Positions 1 to 12,889 of a stretch of 64,000 nucleotides of DNA are shown here, one piece after another. Below the pieces are notes generated by a model. It was not told the origin of the DNA. It did not search any database and was given only the letters and a program-made list of their open reading frames with translations. Position 1 is the stretch's first letter; the number at the start of each line of letters is the position of its first letter. Both the position numbers and the translations under genes were made by a program. Origin of the DNA: Pegea sp. RAD2-039 (taxonomy: Eukaryota > Chordata > Thaliacea > Salpida > Salpidae); the NCBI GenBank assembly GCA_034620365.1, contig JAQGEQ010000270.1, positions 1,302,001 to 1,366,000 of the forward strand, given 5' to 3'.

Positions 1-110
1 TGGATCAACTTATCACGTGAGCTCTTCTGATAGGTTAGCTCAAATCACGTGATTAAATGGTAGAAAACTGGCAGTTTTTGAGTCATTTACTGCATCAGTA
101 AGAAGTTTAC

Positions 111-116
111 TTTATT
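111..116 (-). terminator. Poly(A) signal for the receptor phosphatase gene
   Basis: AATAAA on the minus strand, about 140 nt past the phosphatase stop codon. It is the first canonical signal after the stop, so it is the likely cleavage signal of that transcript. Confidence 0.5.
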
Positions 117-252
117 TGGTACTTCTTTGATTAGATCAAGAATAAATTAAATGTCTGCGGGAAAATAGAAAAAAAAAGGCCGCGAAATAAACCAAATATC
201 TCGATCATCAGCGGCTGTTGAAAGTTCCTAATCAATGACTTGGTAGAAGTTG

Positions 253-3200
253 CTACGTGGGATTGCTAGTGACGTCATCGATAACTACGTCATCAAGAGT
301 GCCTTTCTTTTCACTGACATCAACAGAAATGACTTCATCATGTTTAGCATGATTGTGTATGATGTCATCTTGTATGACAGCAGCTTCTATGATGTCATCA
401 TCTGCGAGGTTGTTTTGTGTGACGTCATCATTTGTAACGTTGTTGAGTGAGACGCCATTCTGGGTAATATCGTCTTGTATATATTCATCAGTTGTGACAT
501 CATTATTAGTGACGTCATCATGTGCTTCTTCATCATTATTAATGACGTCATCATGTGCTACTTCATCATTATTAGTGACGTCATCATGTGCTACTTCATC
601 ATCTATGACGTCATCATGTGCTTCTTCATCATCTATGACGTCATCATGTGCTACTTCATCATTTATGACGTCATCATGTGCTACTTCATCATCTATGACG
701 TCATCATGTACTACTTTATCATCTATGACGTCATCATGTGCTTCTCCATCATCTATGACGTTATCATGTGCTACTTCATCATTTATGACGTCATCATGTG
801 CTACTTCATGACTAGTTACGTCACTTTCACTGATATTTACAGAATCATCGAGAGACGAATCATCAAAAGCCATTTTATCCGCATTGAATCTCATATCTTT
901 GAGAAGATCGATTTCTTCAAACTTTAGTTTCAGTTCATCTTCTTCTTCTGTTGCATTTTCATATTCTGTCTTTAAATAATCTTCGTTTACATCATCATTG
1001 TAATCTTCTTCAGGAGAATCTTCTGATCTGTTGGATGTTGAATCCACATCCAGGGACTTGATATACTCCGAAACAAGTTGATAACACAAACGATATTGTT
1101 TCTGCAGTGGACAAGTGGACTAATTATTTGGTCCAGTTGTCAGTGAAAGCCTACCATATTCTTGACCACATGAGGACGACTGTCCCGTAAATCTTTAACA
1201 CTTCGGCTGACATCGACCCGGCCCTCATTGTCCAGGTAGCCCAAAGAGTTCAGCATGGAACAGAAGATACCTGACCTCCCACATCCATCACTAGAGGATC
1301 AAAGATGAAGATCAGGATCAAGTTAAAGATTTCCATCACCTGCAGTGAACAAGAACTCGAGATTTCTGCTGATTGATCTTCAGATCTTCCAGTTCTTTCA
1401 AGATCAGTTGACGAAGATGAAGAAGATCTTGAAATCCTTTTGGTGAATCAATCTGATCTTCATCCTCCCATCCGAGATATTGGATGTGGATGACTGAATG
1501 AGGCGGATGCTAGAAGAAGATTATGAATAAGAGATCAATAGGAAGCGTTTCTATGACAACTCACATCTTTGCTAAGAAGATCAAAAGGAGATAAATGAAC
1601 TCTCAAATACCGGATGAGGATGTTCGGATAATCTTCATCAACTTCAATCTTGTCTTCGTGAACTTCCAACTTCTTGTCATAAACCAGAGGCTGGTCCGGA
1701 CTTGAAGGCCAGTAGTTGAAGTCCAGGTCCTAGACTATCTACTTGATGATCATTCATCAGATAAAGATCACTTACTGGATGTTTAGGGTCAAGTGGATTC
1801 AACATGATGATGATTCGGACATCGTTGTCGGCAATCATCCTCCAAAAATCTTCAGTTGTGTCTTTCATCGGAGATTGTGCCAAGATCAAAGACATCTTCT
1901 GATTATAAGTCTGAAAAAAAAATTCGATAATGACGTAATCCGCGTACCAGCTTCGATTCAGACCTGGACAGGGGACGCATTGTAGTAGACAGGGACTTGC
2001 TCAGTGGGCCACATTCTTATACTAACTTGACTGTGTTCATCTACAACAAAAATTTTGTAAAAAATCTTCATCAGCTTGAAATTGATTTTTACAAGGAATG
2101 ATGTCTTCGTTCCTATTCTTGTTCCTGTTCTGTTCAAAGATACCTCGACCTAATCGAGTATTAAGAGGTTGGCATCTGAGGACTTGTTTGAATTCTGTGT
2201 CCATACTTCCGTTACTGAAATCAAATTGATGGTTCATGGTGGTGGTCACGTGACTTGATGACTTACCTGATAAGTTGTTCGAATTTATGGGAGAAATTCC
2301 TGATTGTGATCTCTGTTCTTCCGATGGTTCTCCACTCATCAATTAACTTGTGAAGGAGGACATATTGCTCCTAAAGATAAAGATCAAAAGAAGATTTTTA
2401 TTTGTTTATGGTTTCTACATTCTCTTTAAAATTAATTTGCTTTTTCAAATCTTTCATGAAAATAGTTTTAGTGATTTGAGTATGAGAGACGAGAAGCTTA
2501 CTCTAGAGATTAATCATCATTTAAAATAAGATTTCAGTTGCTCATATGATTTAAATCTATTTTTGATTTCGTAAAAATACTTTTTATAAAACTGAACACC
2601 AGAAAGGTTTAAGAAGAAATTTCTACAAAAGTTGCAAAAAGTCTTTTCTCATTTCTCAATTTTTATCAAGTTTGTAAATACTTTAGCGCTACGGTTATTG
2701 TTAGTAGAATTTGTTGAAAAACTTGTTCATATCACCAATCATGAATGAAATGATTTTTAGAGCAATTGAAAAGTTTTAATTGTAAAGAAAATCGTTTTCA
2801 AGTCCGGTTTTTTATTTGATAATTATTTTGAAAATTGAACAAGATTTGAAAAACTTTATTGTAAATCAGAAGTTAAATTTTGAAAAACCAGTTTCTTTTC
2901 ACGAATAACAAGTTGTTAGAAGATTTATTTCAATTCAGTTACAAGTTATTTCAACCAAAAATTGATAAAAATAACAAAAAAACAAAAATAAAATTTGTTA
3001 AAAAATATTAAAAGATTTTAATAAACAAAAAAACTAACTTCAGATAAATATTTTTATTTAATTTCTTTTGAAGATAATCAAATTATTGATAAATTTATCG
3101 AAATTTTATTAAAATCTAAATTAAGTTCCTAAAAAAAATAGATTAAATTATTTTTTCTTTTCAAAGAAAAACTTTCAAATAATTTCGAAAATTTTCAAAA

Positions 3201-6200
3201 ATATAATTAAATATTTTTATTTATTTTGCAAATTTTTTTTGAAAATTTAGCTGAATGACGAATAAGAAATTAGTAAATTTAGTATTTAATAACTTTTATA
3301 TTTAATTAAACTATAAATGACAACAGGAAATAGAAAAAGATGATTTTTATCTTGAAAGCAACAGATATGAGCTGCTATTACTCAAACTACAAATCGTGAA
3401 AAGTAAATAAATTTTTCACTTCATTTATTTTCAATTTTAGTAAAAAGTTGAAAAAATTTCAATCAATAATTTGATTTTTTTTTCAAAAATTCTTTTAAAC
3501 AAATTCTGACATTTCAAGCAAACTTTTACAACAAATAGAAAAAATTAAATTCTTATTTTATACTAATGGATAAATCTATAAATATCGATTTATCAACACG
3601 ACCATTCTGTCTTTAAACTATAATGACTTTAGCTAAGATGGTGACATGAAAACAGGAAATATTTTTCCAACTTACCAAACTCTGAACCATTTCGCTTCTT
3701 CGAAGACGAAAGTTAAAGATTAAGGCTAAAGGGTCGATCTTTCCAGTCCCATAAAGCTCTTGAAGAAGATAGTCGAGTCCAATATATGTTCCAGTCCTTC
3801 CTACTCCAGCACTAGAACAGTTTAAGAAGTTTGATCTTTTAAAGAATCGATTTGGAGAAGTTTTGATAAATTTTTCAAATAAATCTTCTTGAAACTGTTA
3901 AGATGTCATCATCATCATCATCACACAAATCTGGTTGCCATGGAAACCGATTTTGCAACCAAATATCGAAATGGAATTTTTTCGATTTTTATCAAAAATT
4001 GAAAATCAAATCTTAAAAGTTGTTCTTTACCTGCAGTGAACTAGGATGGGACCCGCACCTGGTGGTTGAGCTTCCAGGGTCCTTTCACGAAACCGGAAAA
4101 TGTCTGAAGTGGATTTAGGGACCCCATGGTCGGGCCATACCAAGAACTGGTACTGGTGGACCAGACGTTTGTCCGCAGCCGACTGAAACAGATCGTCCAA
4201 TTTACAATTGAGAGTTAATCAGATGACTTTTCTACTTGATGATGGACTGAAAGTTGTCTGCAGACAAAAGTCCCGTGATTGATGGTCTTGATTAGAGTGA
4301 CTGACATCTGTCCATATGTAACGGTCTGGTCGTCTTCTGGCCAATACAACTCACATTTTTTCTGTAAAATGTTAGAAATGTGATTTTGCGAAAATTAAAA
4401 TAAAGAATTATTTTGAAAATTATATTGTTTCTAAACAAACATTACAAGGTCAACAAGCTGAAATCAACAAGCTGAAACCAACAAGCTGAAATCAACAAGC
4501 TGAAATCAACAAGCTGAAATCAACAAGCTGAAACCAACAAGCTGAAATCAACAAGCTGAAATCAACAAGCTGAAATCAACAAGCTGAAACCAACAAGCTG
4601 AAATCAACAAGCTGAAACCAACAAGCTGAAATCAACAAGCTGAAATCAACAAGCTGAAACCAACAAGCTGAAATCAACAAGCTGAAATCAACAAGCTGAA
4701 ATCAACAAGCTGAAACCAACAAACTGAAATCAACAAGCTGAAATCAACAAGCTGAAATCAACAAGCTGAAATCAACAAGCTGAAACCAACAAGCTGAAAT
4801 CAACAAGCTGAAACCAACAAGCTGAAATCAACAAGCTGAAATCAACCAGCTGAAATCAACAAGCTGAAACCAACAAGCTGAAATCAACAAACTGAAATCA
4901 ACAAGCTGAAATCAACAAGCTGAAATCAACAAGCTGAAACCAACAAGCTGAAATCAACAAGCTGAGATCAACAAGCTGAAACCAACAAGCTGAAATCAAC
5001 AAGCTGAAATCAACAAGCTGAAATCAACAAGCTGAAACCAACAAGCTGAAACCAACAAGCTGAAATCAACAAGCTGAAAACAACAAGCTGAAATCAACAA
5101 GCTGAAATCAACAAGCTGAAACCAACAAGCTGAAATCAACAAGCTGAAATCAACAAGCTGAAATCAACAAGCTGAAATCAACAAGCTGAAATCAACAAAC
5201 TGAAATCAACAAGCTGAAATCAACAAGCTGAAATCAACAAGCTGAAACCAACAAGCTGAAATCAACAAGCTGAAATCAACAAGCTGAAATCAACAAGCTG
5301 AAATCAACAAGCTGAAATCAACAAGCTGAAATCAACAAGCTGAAAACAACAAGCTGAAAACAACAAAAATGAAAATCTTGAAAATTGAATTTTTTTTTCT
5401 CATAAAGTAACAAAAAAGATTGAGAAATTAATATTTATTTTGGAAAATGAAAACAAATATTTAATGAGAAATAATCTTAAAATCAAACAATTGATGGAAA
5501 GTATTTCTAATTTCAATTTATTTGCTTAATTTTTCAACATTTTTTTATTTAAAATTTCTTTATAGATTTTAAATATTAATTTTTGTATTTATAAAACTTT
5601 TCTGTAGAAATGTTCGAAGCTAACAACAAAATTTTCTTTTATTTTATGCCAAATGCGACACATTTAAATAAAAGTTCAAATTCAGATATTTGATAAAATT
5701 ATGCAAACTTTTCTGTAGATGGAAAATTTGAAATAAATGATTTCTACTTAAAAAGATCCATATTAGTGAATATCAACTCTACATCTTCTAACCAACTTCT
5801 TCTGTAATCGATATTTTGCTTATTTGATTTCTAGTTAAGATTTTCATAAAATTATTACAAATAATTTCTCAAATTAATTTGATTTTTTTTCATTTTTTTT
5901 TCATGCTTTTTACAACAATAATCAAATTTATTTGAAAAAATTTTTCAAAACTCAAAAAATTTTCAAATTTAGAAACATCCTTAAGATTAAGAAATGTGGA
6001 TAAAATTTAGAAATAAAATTTCATGAAAAAATCTTTTATAAAAATCCAAATTTGTAAAAAAAAATGGTGAAAAATGATAAATTTGGGGTCAAATAATTCG
6101 ATGACGCGTGCTTTGATGACGTCACTGTTACCTGTTTACCACAGGTCGTATATTTGAAAGTTCTACAATATTTCTGAAATTTATTAAACATTTCTGTGAA

Positions 6201-9200
6201 ATATTTCCAAATTTGAAATGAGAAAATTGAAAGCATTCAACCATATTATCAACCACTTGCTGGTCGGCAACATTAAATGAAAACAATTTGTTAAAAACTA
6301 GGATATGACGACACGAAGATGATAAAGTGAAGCAGGAAAGAAAAAATGGAATTTCTTGAATTTATCAAAATTGAAAAAAGCTTTAAAAAAACTAACTCTT
6401 GCTGATTCATGAAGTTGAGTTATCATCACTATCACATGGATGTTTTGTTCCCATATCATCCTCCAAAAGTCATTCACAGTGTTCTCTTTAGGTCCTTGTG
6501 CAGCTATAAACTTTTTCTTATAATCATAACCCTGTTAAAAGGACAGTTAGATTGCAAGAGTTGTAGAAAGCATTTTTCTACTCAATTGTTGAGTGTTTGT
6601 TGTTGTAAGTGGAAATCAAAGTACACAAGTTAACCATATTCAATCAGTTTGTTTGTTTTTAAAAGATTAGAACACTTAGTTGAGAAAGTCTTATCGGTTC
6701 TTGCTGCTGTAGATAGCCACAGATAAGTTGGCAACTAACAAATTTGCTTTACATTTATGAATTTAGATAAAAAGACAAACTTAGGTGATAGTTCGACCTT
6801 TGAATTGTTTAATTGAGATTTTCAAATATTAAACTAATCAATTACAGAAGAATTTGAATAACATGTAATACATAAAAGTATTTAAATGAAAACTTCATGA
6901 GAAAATTTCAATACTAGTATTACATGTGTACCTCAATAATTGACAAACACAATTTGTAGAACTGTTCGGTGAATACCAATTATTTTCATTTTTTATAATA
7001 AATGTCAAGAAATTAGTAATATTAATTATTTGATTTTTAAATTTATATTTTAGAAACTAAAAAAAATTTTGAGATGCAAATAAATCCCTTTTGGCGTTTA
7101 GCAGTTTTATCTTACTAACAACACTTTAAACGAAATTGGTGACAAAGATGTCTGTTGAAGATTACAAACTGATTAACACAAATCTTTGAAAGTTTCATCC
7201 AATTAAAAGTTTTCAAAAAAATATTTTTTCTTATTTAATCAGAAAAAGAATTTTGAAGAATCAAGTTTGTGTTTGTGATTCAAAAGTTTAATAAATTCAA
7301 TTTATATTTCTTCAATTGTTTACTGATTCATTACTTTTGGTTTTAAAATAAATTATAATTGAGTTTGTAAGATTTGAAATTTCAAAGATTTTATTTGGTG
7401 TTTACTAACAAAAGTATTCGAAACAATTTCCGATTTCAAGTCAATCGAATTTTCTAAAGTTATCTTTTAATCTGAAATATTTCTGAATATAATTTATAAG
7501 AAGTTTAATCAAAGATCACTAAAATATGAAGAAATTGTAAGGATACAGTTGAAGATTTAATTTCAAATTGTAAATACTTCAAAAATTGAAAATTTTTTGA
7601 AACTAAAAACTAATTTCTGTATTTAAAAACATTTCCTGAAAATTTGTAAATTAAATAAATCCCAAAGATTTGAAGACGAGTGTTACCTAACATATTTTCA
7701 AGTAAAACAGTTGAACAAACAAAATATTTGTCTATTACTTGCAATACAATAGCTACAAAAGGTTTAAATTTATTACAAACAGGTGCTAGTAATTGAATTA
7801 AGTTGACTGATGCAATTTCTTTCAAAAGCTTCTTGTAAATTAAAAAAAAAATAATTTAAAAGTTCTGAAAACAATCTGTAAATAAGAAATGCAATTTGTA
7901 AAAAGATTTCATTCAAAATAAAAGTTTGATTTGAAAAGGAAGAAGAACTCTCGAAAAACTAGTTTTCTTTCAAATGTCTAGCGGTGGAATTAAACTGACC
8001 CACATCTTTTTATGGTGAAATTTTGGTGTAGCTTTACTAGATAATAATTTAACAAGTTTTTTGACATCTGTTTTTCAGAGATAATATTTTAAATTGATCT
8101 TTGAGCTTTTGGTTGAAAGCAAGACAGCAGAAAAAGCTAATTTTTACAAAATCTAACATAAGGGAGTAATTACGTGATAAGTCAACATTTGCAAAAATAA
8201 CTGAAACGTTTTTGACACTCACATCTATATAAGTTGCGTTAATATAATCAGAAAATGGATCTTCATTCTGAGGCTTCAACTTCACTCGAGCATTATTACC
8301 TTTTAAATAAAAAACCAAGTAAGAAACATTAAGATGAATTATTTGGTGAACAAACTTTTCGAAGAAAAAGGAAGACAAAAGAACAAGTTTTTTTTAGTAA
8401 ATATTCATTTACTTACTTGTAACGACATTTTTGTAGCGATTTTTACCAACGTTTTCTGCTTGTTTAGCATAATTGAATTTCACTCCTTTTGCAGCAACGT
8501 AACGAGGTATTTTCTACAATAAAATAAATTCAGTTCAGTAAAAAGTTGAAGAAAATCACAAAAATATTTCTTGTGTTGTTTAAACGTGAAAGAAATCATT
8601 GAGCTTTTTGCTGTCGTCATTTAATCAGTTAAAATTTCATCTGATGATAAAATGAAAAATTTTGAGCTAACTTCAAATTCAGCTCGGAACAAAAGATCTT
8701 CATCTGCATGTTTAGTGATGAAGTTAGTATGGATTTGATTTGCACTAATTGGTTGATTGATATCATTACACCAAATGATCTCCTCATCTTCATCTGAGAG
8801 ATTTTCATTACTCGAATGTGATTCTTTGATTTCATAATTAGGTTGTTCAAGTAAAGTGATGTCATCAGCTGTAAGTTGAGAAAAAGTCAGAACAACTTTT
8901 CTTTAGTTCAATTTTTCCAGTTGCTAATTGATTTTTACGTACATATGTTCGAAAAGATAAAATCAATTTTCAGATAAACCCTTGTTAATGCTGTTCATCA
9001 TCAAAAATAACAATTACAATAAAAACTACCAGCATCTGATTTTAATTTTGTGCTTCTAAATTTTTTCTCAAACATTTCTGAATCCGAATATCGGTGTTTT
9101 GGTTGCAATTTTACAACATTAGCAGAAAACCAATAGCAAGAAGTATGAAAAACAAGCTTATAGTACAAATATTTAAAGTAATTACAAAAAAAAACTTAAC

Positions 9201-9905
9201 ATAACATCAGGTTTGAAAAAGCACAAGCATAAATATTTATATTGAAGACTAACAATTCTTATTCAGTTAAAATAAAATTATATTCAACATTCAAATGTAA
9301 ATATCATCAATAAAAAAGTCAATAAAAACAATAGCGTAAGTCAACTAATAAAATTTCTTATTCAAAACGATTGCTAAGTTACATTTTATTAGTAGAAAAA
9401 CAACTTAAATTTGGTCCTTCTTTACTAAACACATCTTTCAAAGCTTTCGAACATCAATAACTATTTCCCGAGAGGTATTACAACCAAATTGAATTATATT
9501 AACAGAAAACAAGTTTAGTGAAAGACGATTACATGAAAAATGAAACAAAAGCTTTTCGAATTCAACTATTTAAGTTTCAATTTAACCCACAATACCTTAA
9601 AGGATTAAATAAAAAGTAGAATATTTTTTAATAGGCCAAAGATTTACACGGAAATTTCACGAGTTTTTTTAGTGTAACAAAACAACTCTTTAAATATTGA
9701 ACAAATTAATTTTTGGATGTCTTGTGTGAAAATAAACTTGAAGTTATCATCAATCAAGTGATTAAAACAAATGTGAAATGAGTTCCTTTTACCTGATTCA
9801 TGAGAAGAAAGATTTTTACTTTTGGTAGAAGTATTATTTTGCAAATAATTTGGAAGATGTGACTTTACACTCTTCTGAGCTTTTGCCTTTTCCTTTTCAC
9901 GCTTG
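253..9905 (-). CDS. Receptor-type protein tyrosine phosphatase, cytoplasmic part (D1 + D2 + acidic tail), 5' incomplete
   Basis: Dephosphorylates phosphotyrosine at the inner face of the plasma membrane. Exons, high to low: 9905-9793, 8868-8672, 8513-8417, 8299-8223, 6531-6397, 4361-4236, 4182-4031, 3811-3676, 2370-2267, 2214-2093, 2040-1964, 1910-1776, 1729-1565, 1509-1340, 1290-1155, 1101-253. All junctions keep phase, giving 929 residues from the basic juxtamembrane segment ([11 protein letters not shown]) to the stop. D1 (exons 3-9) has the NRYKNVV and [11 protein letters not shown] motifs, a WPDHG acid loop and the catalytic [10 protein letters not shown] loop, so it should be active. 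D2 keeps the Cys and Arg of CSDGCGRSG, but its WPD equivalent reads W-E-D, as in regulatory D2 domains. A tail of about 266 acidic repeat residues follows. The membrane and ectodomain exons lie upstream and were not identified, so the receptor subclass is unknown. The family call is secure; a few splice sites could shift by some bases. Confidence 0.93.
500..812 (-). repeat. Coding minisatellite, 30/33-bp units ([10 protein letters not shown]-type repeats)
   Basis: Tandem 30-bp units, some extended to 33 bp by an extra Asn codon, encode repeats of the form E-V/E-A-H-D-D-V-I/T-D/N-D in the phosphatase tail. Weaker, diverged units continue to about position 265. Every unit keeps the reading frame (multiples of 3), and substitutions are mostly Asp/Asn and Val/Glu exchanges, which suggests the protein sequence is maintained. 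Almost every unit contains the palindrome TGACGTCA. Perfect copies start at 270, 420, 510, 543, 576, 606, 636, 666, 696, 726 and 786; the unit at 756 has lost it by one base. Confidence 0.9.
4451..5366. repeat. 14-bp minisatellite, about 65 copies, inside a phosphatase intron
   Basis: The unit is AACAAGCTGAAATC, with an AAACC variant interspersed irregularly and rare AAAAC or AAACTG variants. The array is almost pure over about 916 bp. It makes up nearly half of the 2.0-kb intron between the D1 exons at 6397 and 4361. On the sense (minus) strand each unit reads TTGTTGATTTCAGC, which contains TTTCAG, a typical invertebrate 3' splice-site core. No open frame or other function is seen. Confidence 0.97.
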
Positions 9906-12853
9906 CTGTTCAAACATATTTTAGCTATTATTGATTTTCATAAATTCATATTTAATTTAAATTCTTCTAAATCAGTAGTATTGTAAAGATAATATGCATT
10001 TAAACAAAAATTTAATCTTTTTGTAACTGTAAATTTTCAAAACTAACTATTTTAAATATTTAGTTATACTCAATTCAAGTAAAACTACATTTAATGATAA
10101 AATAATTTATTTCTAGCATATAACTTTTATAAACAACTCACCCAAAAAAAAACTTACTATTACAAACAGTTTTAAGAAAACTTACTTAAATTGAAAACTA
10201 TTGTTTTCAAACATCAACTAAAGATATACACATAAAATCAATTATTTATTTGATTTATAAATAAAACAATTATCTTATTTTTAGTTGGTAAAAATAATCT
10301 TTTGAAATTTTTTTAACTATCATCAAATTTTGATACAAAACTCAACTTATAATCTAATCATATGACAAACTATTTTTGAGTATAACTTGTTTAAGAACTT
10401 AACAATTATTAATCAATAACGTTTGACCAGTTGTAATAAAATAAATGATTACTTACTCATTTTTCAAAAGCCGTCTAAAAAACATCATCTATATAGTTTA
10501 AAGATATTTCCTTTAAATAGGGAAAGCTATTAAAAGTTTAAATAAAGCTAGCTGCAAATTAGAAAGTTAATTTTTATTAAAAATGTTATGAAATAAATAT
10601 ACAAGTTTTAATGTAGAAAGCTTACTGATATATAATTTTGAAAATACATCCTTTAAAATAAAAATTTGCCATTTTAGCTAAAGATCAAAAGTATTTCTAT
10701 AGGATTTAGACTATTTAGAAGATATAAAGAATTCAGTTTTAAGAAAAATAAGTTTTAAAATACTTATAAAAACTTTTCAATGATTTTAAAATTCTATCTT
10801 CATCTATAACATAATATTACTTAGAAAACAATTATTTAATATTTACTAATGGTTCATTAGTCAAGTATTTCAATATAAAAATCAAAGCTACAAAATCCTA
10901 ACCATTATCATAACTTTTATCATAAAGTAATATTATCAGACCTATCTAACATTATTTTGCAATACATTTGTCTTATGACAAACACAATTTATGAGAATAT
11001 TAAATATTTAGTTTAAGATAAATTTAAAATATCTGATAATTAGATCAAAAAAACAATATTGACAGTAATATTGCTACTCATAAAAATAATAAGTCAAGGT
11101 CTTATACAAAAACAATGACTACACATATGAAATAGTATTGCAACAATCTATAGCATACTTATAAAGAAAAAGTATAAAAAATTTTTTTAGTGACTCATAA
11201 TTTATGGTAATTTATAACAAGAATTATATCTCAATATATATATTAAAAGTCAAAAAATCAATAAAAATATCTTTATAGCAATTTATAATTATGATTTTTA
11301 TGTTTATTATGGAATAAGAAACTTATTCTTAATAAGATTAACTATTTAGCTTTCATTATTATTTGTAGATATACTAAATAATATCAAATTTTCTAAGCAA
11401 AAACTAAACATAAAATAGTACAAATACAAATAACATTAAAGCAGTCTTTTAAACATAAAAATAAAACATAAAAAATTTTCAACATTTTTTTAAAAAACTT
11501 TAATAACTTTACAGAAAGTTTCGAATTTTTAAAGCATAAAAATTCAACAATTTCTAAAAACTTCTGACACATAATAGAGATTTGTAAACAACTAGTCATA
11601 AGTTTAGCTGAATACAGTCAGCGTGACTAACTACGATTTGGTGGATACTATCTCTTTCATATCGTATATTTGTTTTGATTTTTCTTTTTTCTAGTCTTTA
11701 CCCAAAAGCTTTAAAGCCCAGAATTAACCACTCTTATTTGGCTATTTTTTATAGAAATGTTTTCTTTTCTTTAAGAAGTTAGTATTGTAGTTTTTACATC
11801 GTAAAAGTACGTAATAGAAATTTCAGCTTTATAAATAGTTTGTATAATGTCTCAATTAAACAATATATATTGAGCTTTCGTGACATAGTGTTTGTCTATT
11901 CTACTAATAAAAAGCTATCAGATAAAAAGTTCTTAATCAAAAAATTTAGAAACAATAAGAAATTAAAATTACTATATGATGAAGTTATAGCACTGATAAT
12001 AAACTAAGTAGCGCTTTTATTAATGAGCTATTACATCTCCTTAACATTTATACAGTATTAATGTATAATATTAATAATAATATAAGTTAGATCCCTAAAT
12101 GATCTTACCATCTTACCAACAGAAAATCTGTAGCTCTAGCAAAGTACTTAAACTTTAGTTAGTCTTTGACTTTAGATAAATACATAAAATTATCATTTAT
12201 ATGTTCAGTGACTGTGCGTTTCATTTTTATAAGGTAATTTGATTATTTTTACTTCTTTAATTAAAAATACTTTAATATCAAGCTTTTGTTAGCATGTTGT
12301 AACTGCAGACTTATAAGTCTTTGTTTAAACATTTTGAAAACTTGCACTAGATTTACTCTGTTTAATCTTTGTAATCATAAATCACTTTTGTAATCCACTT
12401 ACTGCGTTCTTATATAAAGCATCTGCCATAAAGTAATTAAACTATGTTTTTAAATTAAAACTTATTAGATTTCAAGTTCAATATTGTAAAGCTTGATTTA
12501 TAATCTACACATAATATTGTCTTCAAATCAAAAATATTTTTATCATACTTGAACAATTAGAAAGGGATTTATGCTAATGTAATTTTTTTCTTTCTGAAAA
12601 TGTGAAGTATTATGAAAAACACTATGAGCTTCTCTAAAAGCATGATGAGACCTTTAATTTATTTTAAGTTGATAATGATTTGGATTTCCGTAAAAATAAT
12701 TTATTTAAGTCGCTTATGTCAATTTATGATTTAGACTAACTTTTTTATTTTAATCTTAAAATTAATCTTTAATACGATTTGCTACAAACATCTCTACACA
12801 ATTACTAACTTTTTCTAATTGATTTAATCAGAAAACTTTTGTTTAAATTTTAC
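9906..12853. other. No recognisable gene; probably intron upstream of the phosphatase juxtamembrane exon
   Basis: Very AT-rich and full of poly-A/T runs, with no open frame above noise on either strand. The phosphatase needs a transmembrane exon upstream on the minus strand, so most of this stretch is probably an intron. I see no convincing membrane-spanning exon here. Confidence 0.5.
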
Positions 12854-12889
12854 CTGATCCATTTTTTTTGATTCTTTTCTTTTTTATCA
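12854..12889 (-). other. Candidate 36-nt basic juxtamembrane exon of the phosphatase
   Basis: On the minus strand an acceptor (TTTCTAG) and a donor (GTAAAA) bracket 36 nt that could encode DKKEKNQKKWI plus split codons. Entering and leaving in phase 2, it would join exactly to the KREKEK exon at 9905. A run of Lys just inside the membrane is normal for receptor phosphatases. Low-complexity A-rich DNA gives such matches by chance, so this is only a candidate. Confidence 0.25.

Noticed and set aside
353-927. Plus-strand open frames over the repeat array (Ser/Cys/Met/Thr-rich and Ile/Tyr/Val-rich)
   Set aside because: They are shadows of the minus-strand phosphatase tail, kept open only because the repeat unit length is a multiple of three.
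6036-6236. Open frame with [14 protein letters not shown] and a TGACGTCA palindrome inside a phosphatase intron
   Set aside because: The D1 exons on both sides join in phase and in motif order without it.
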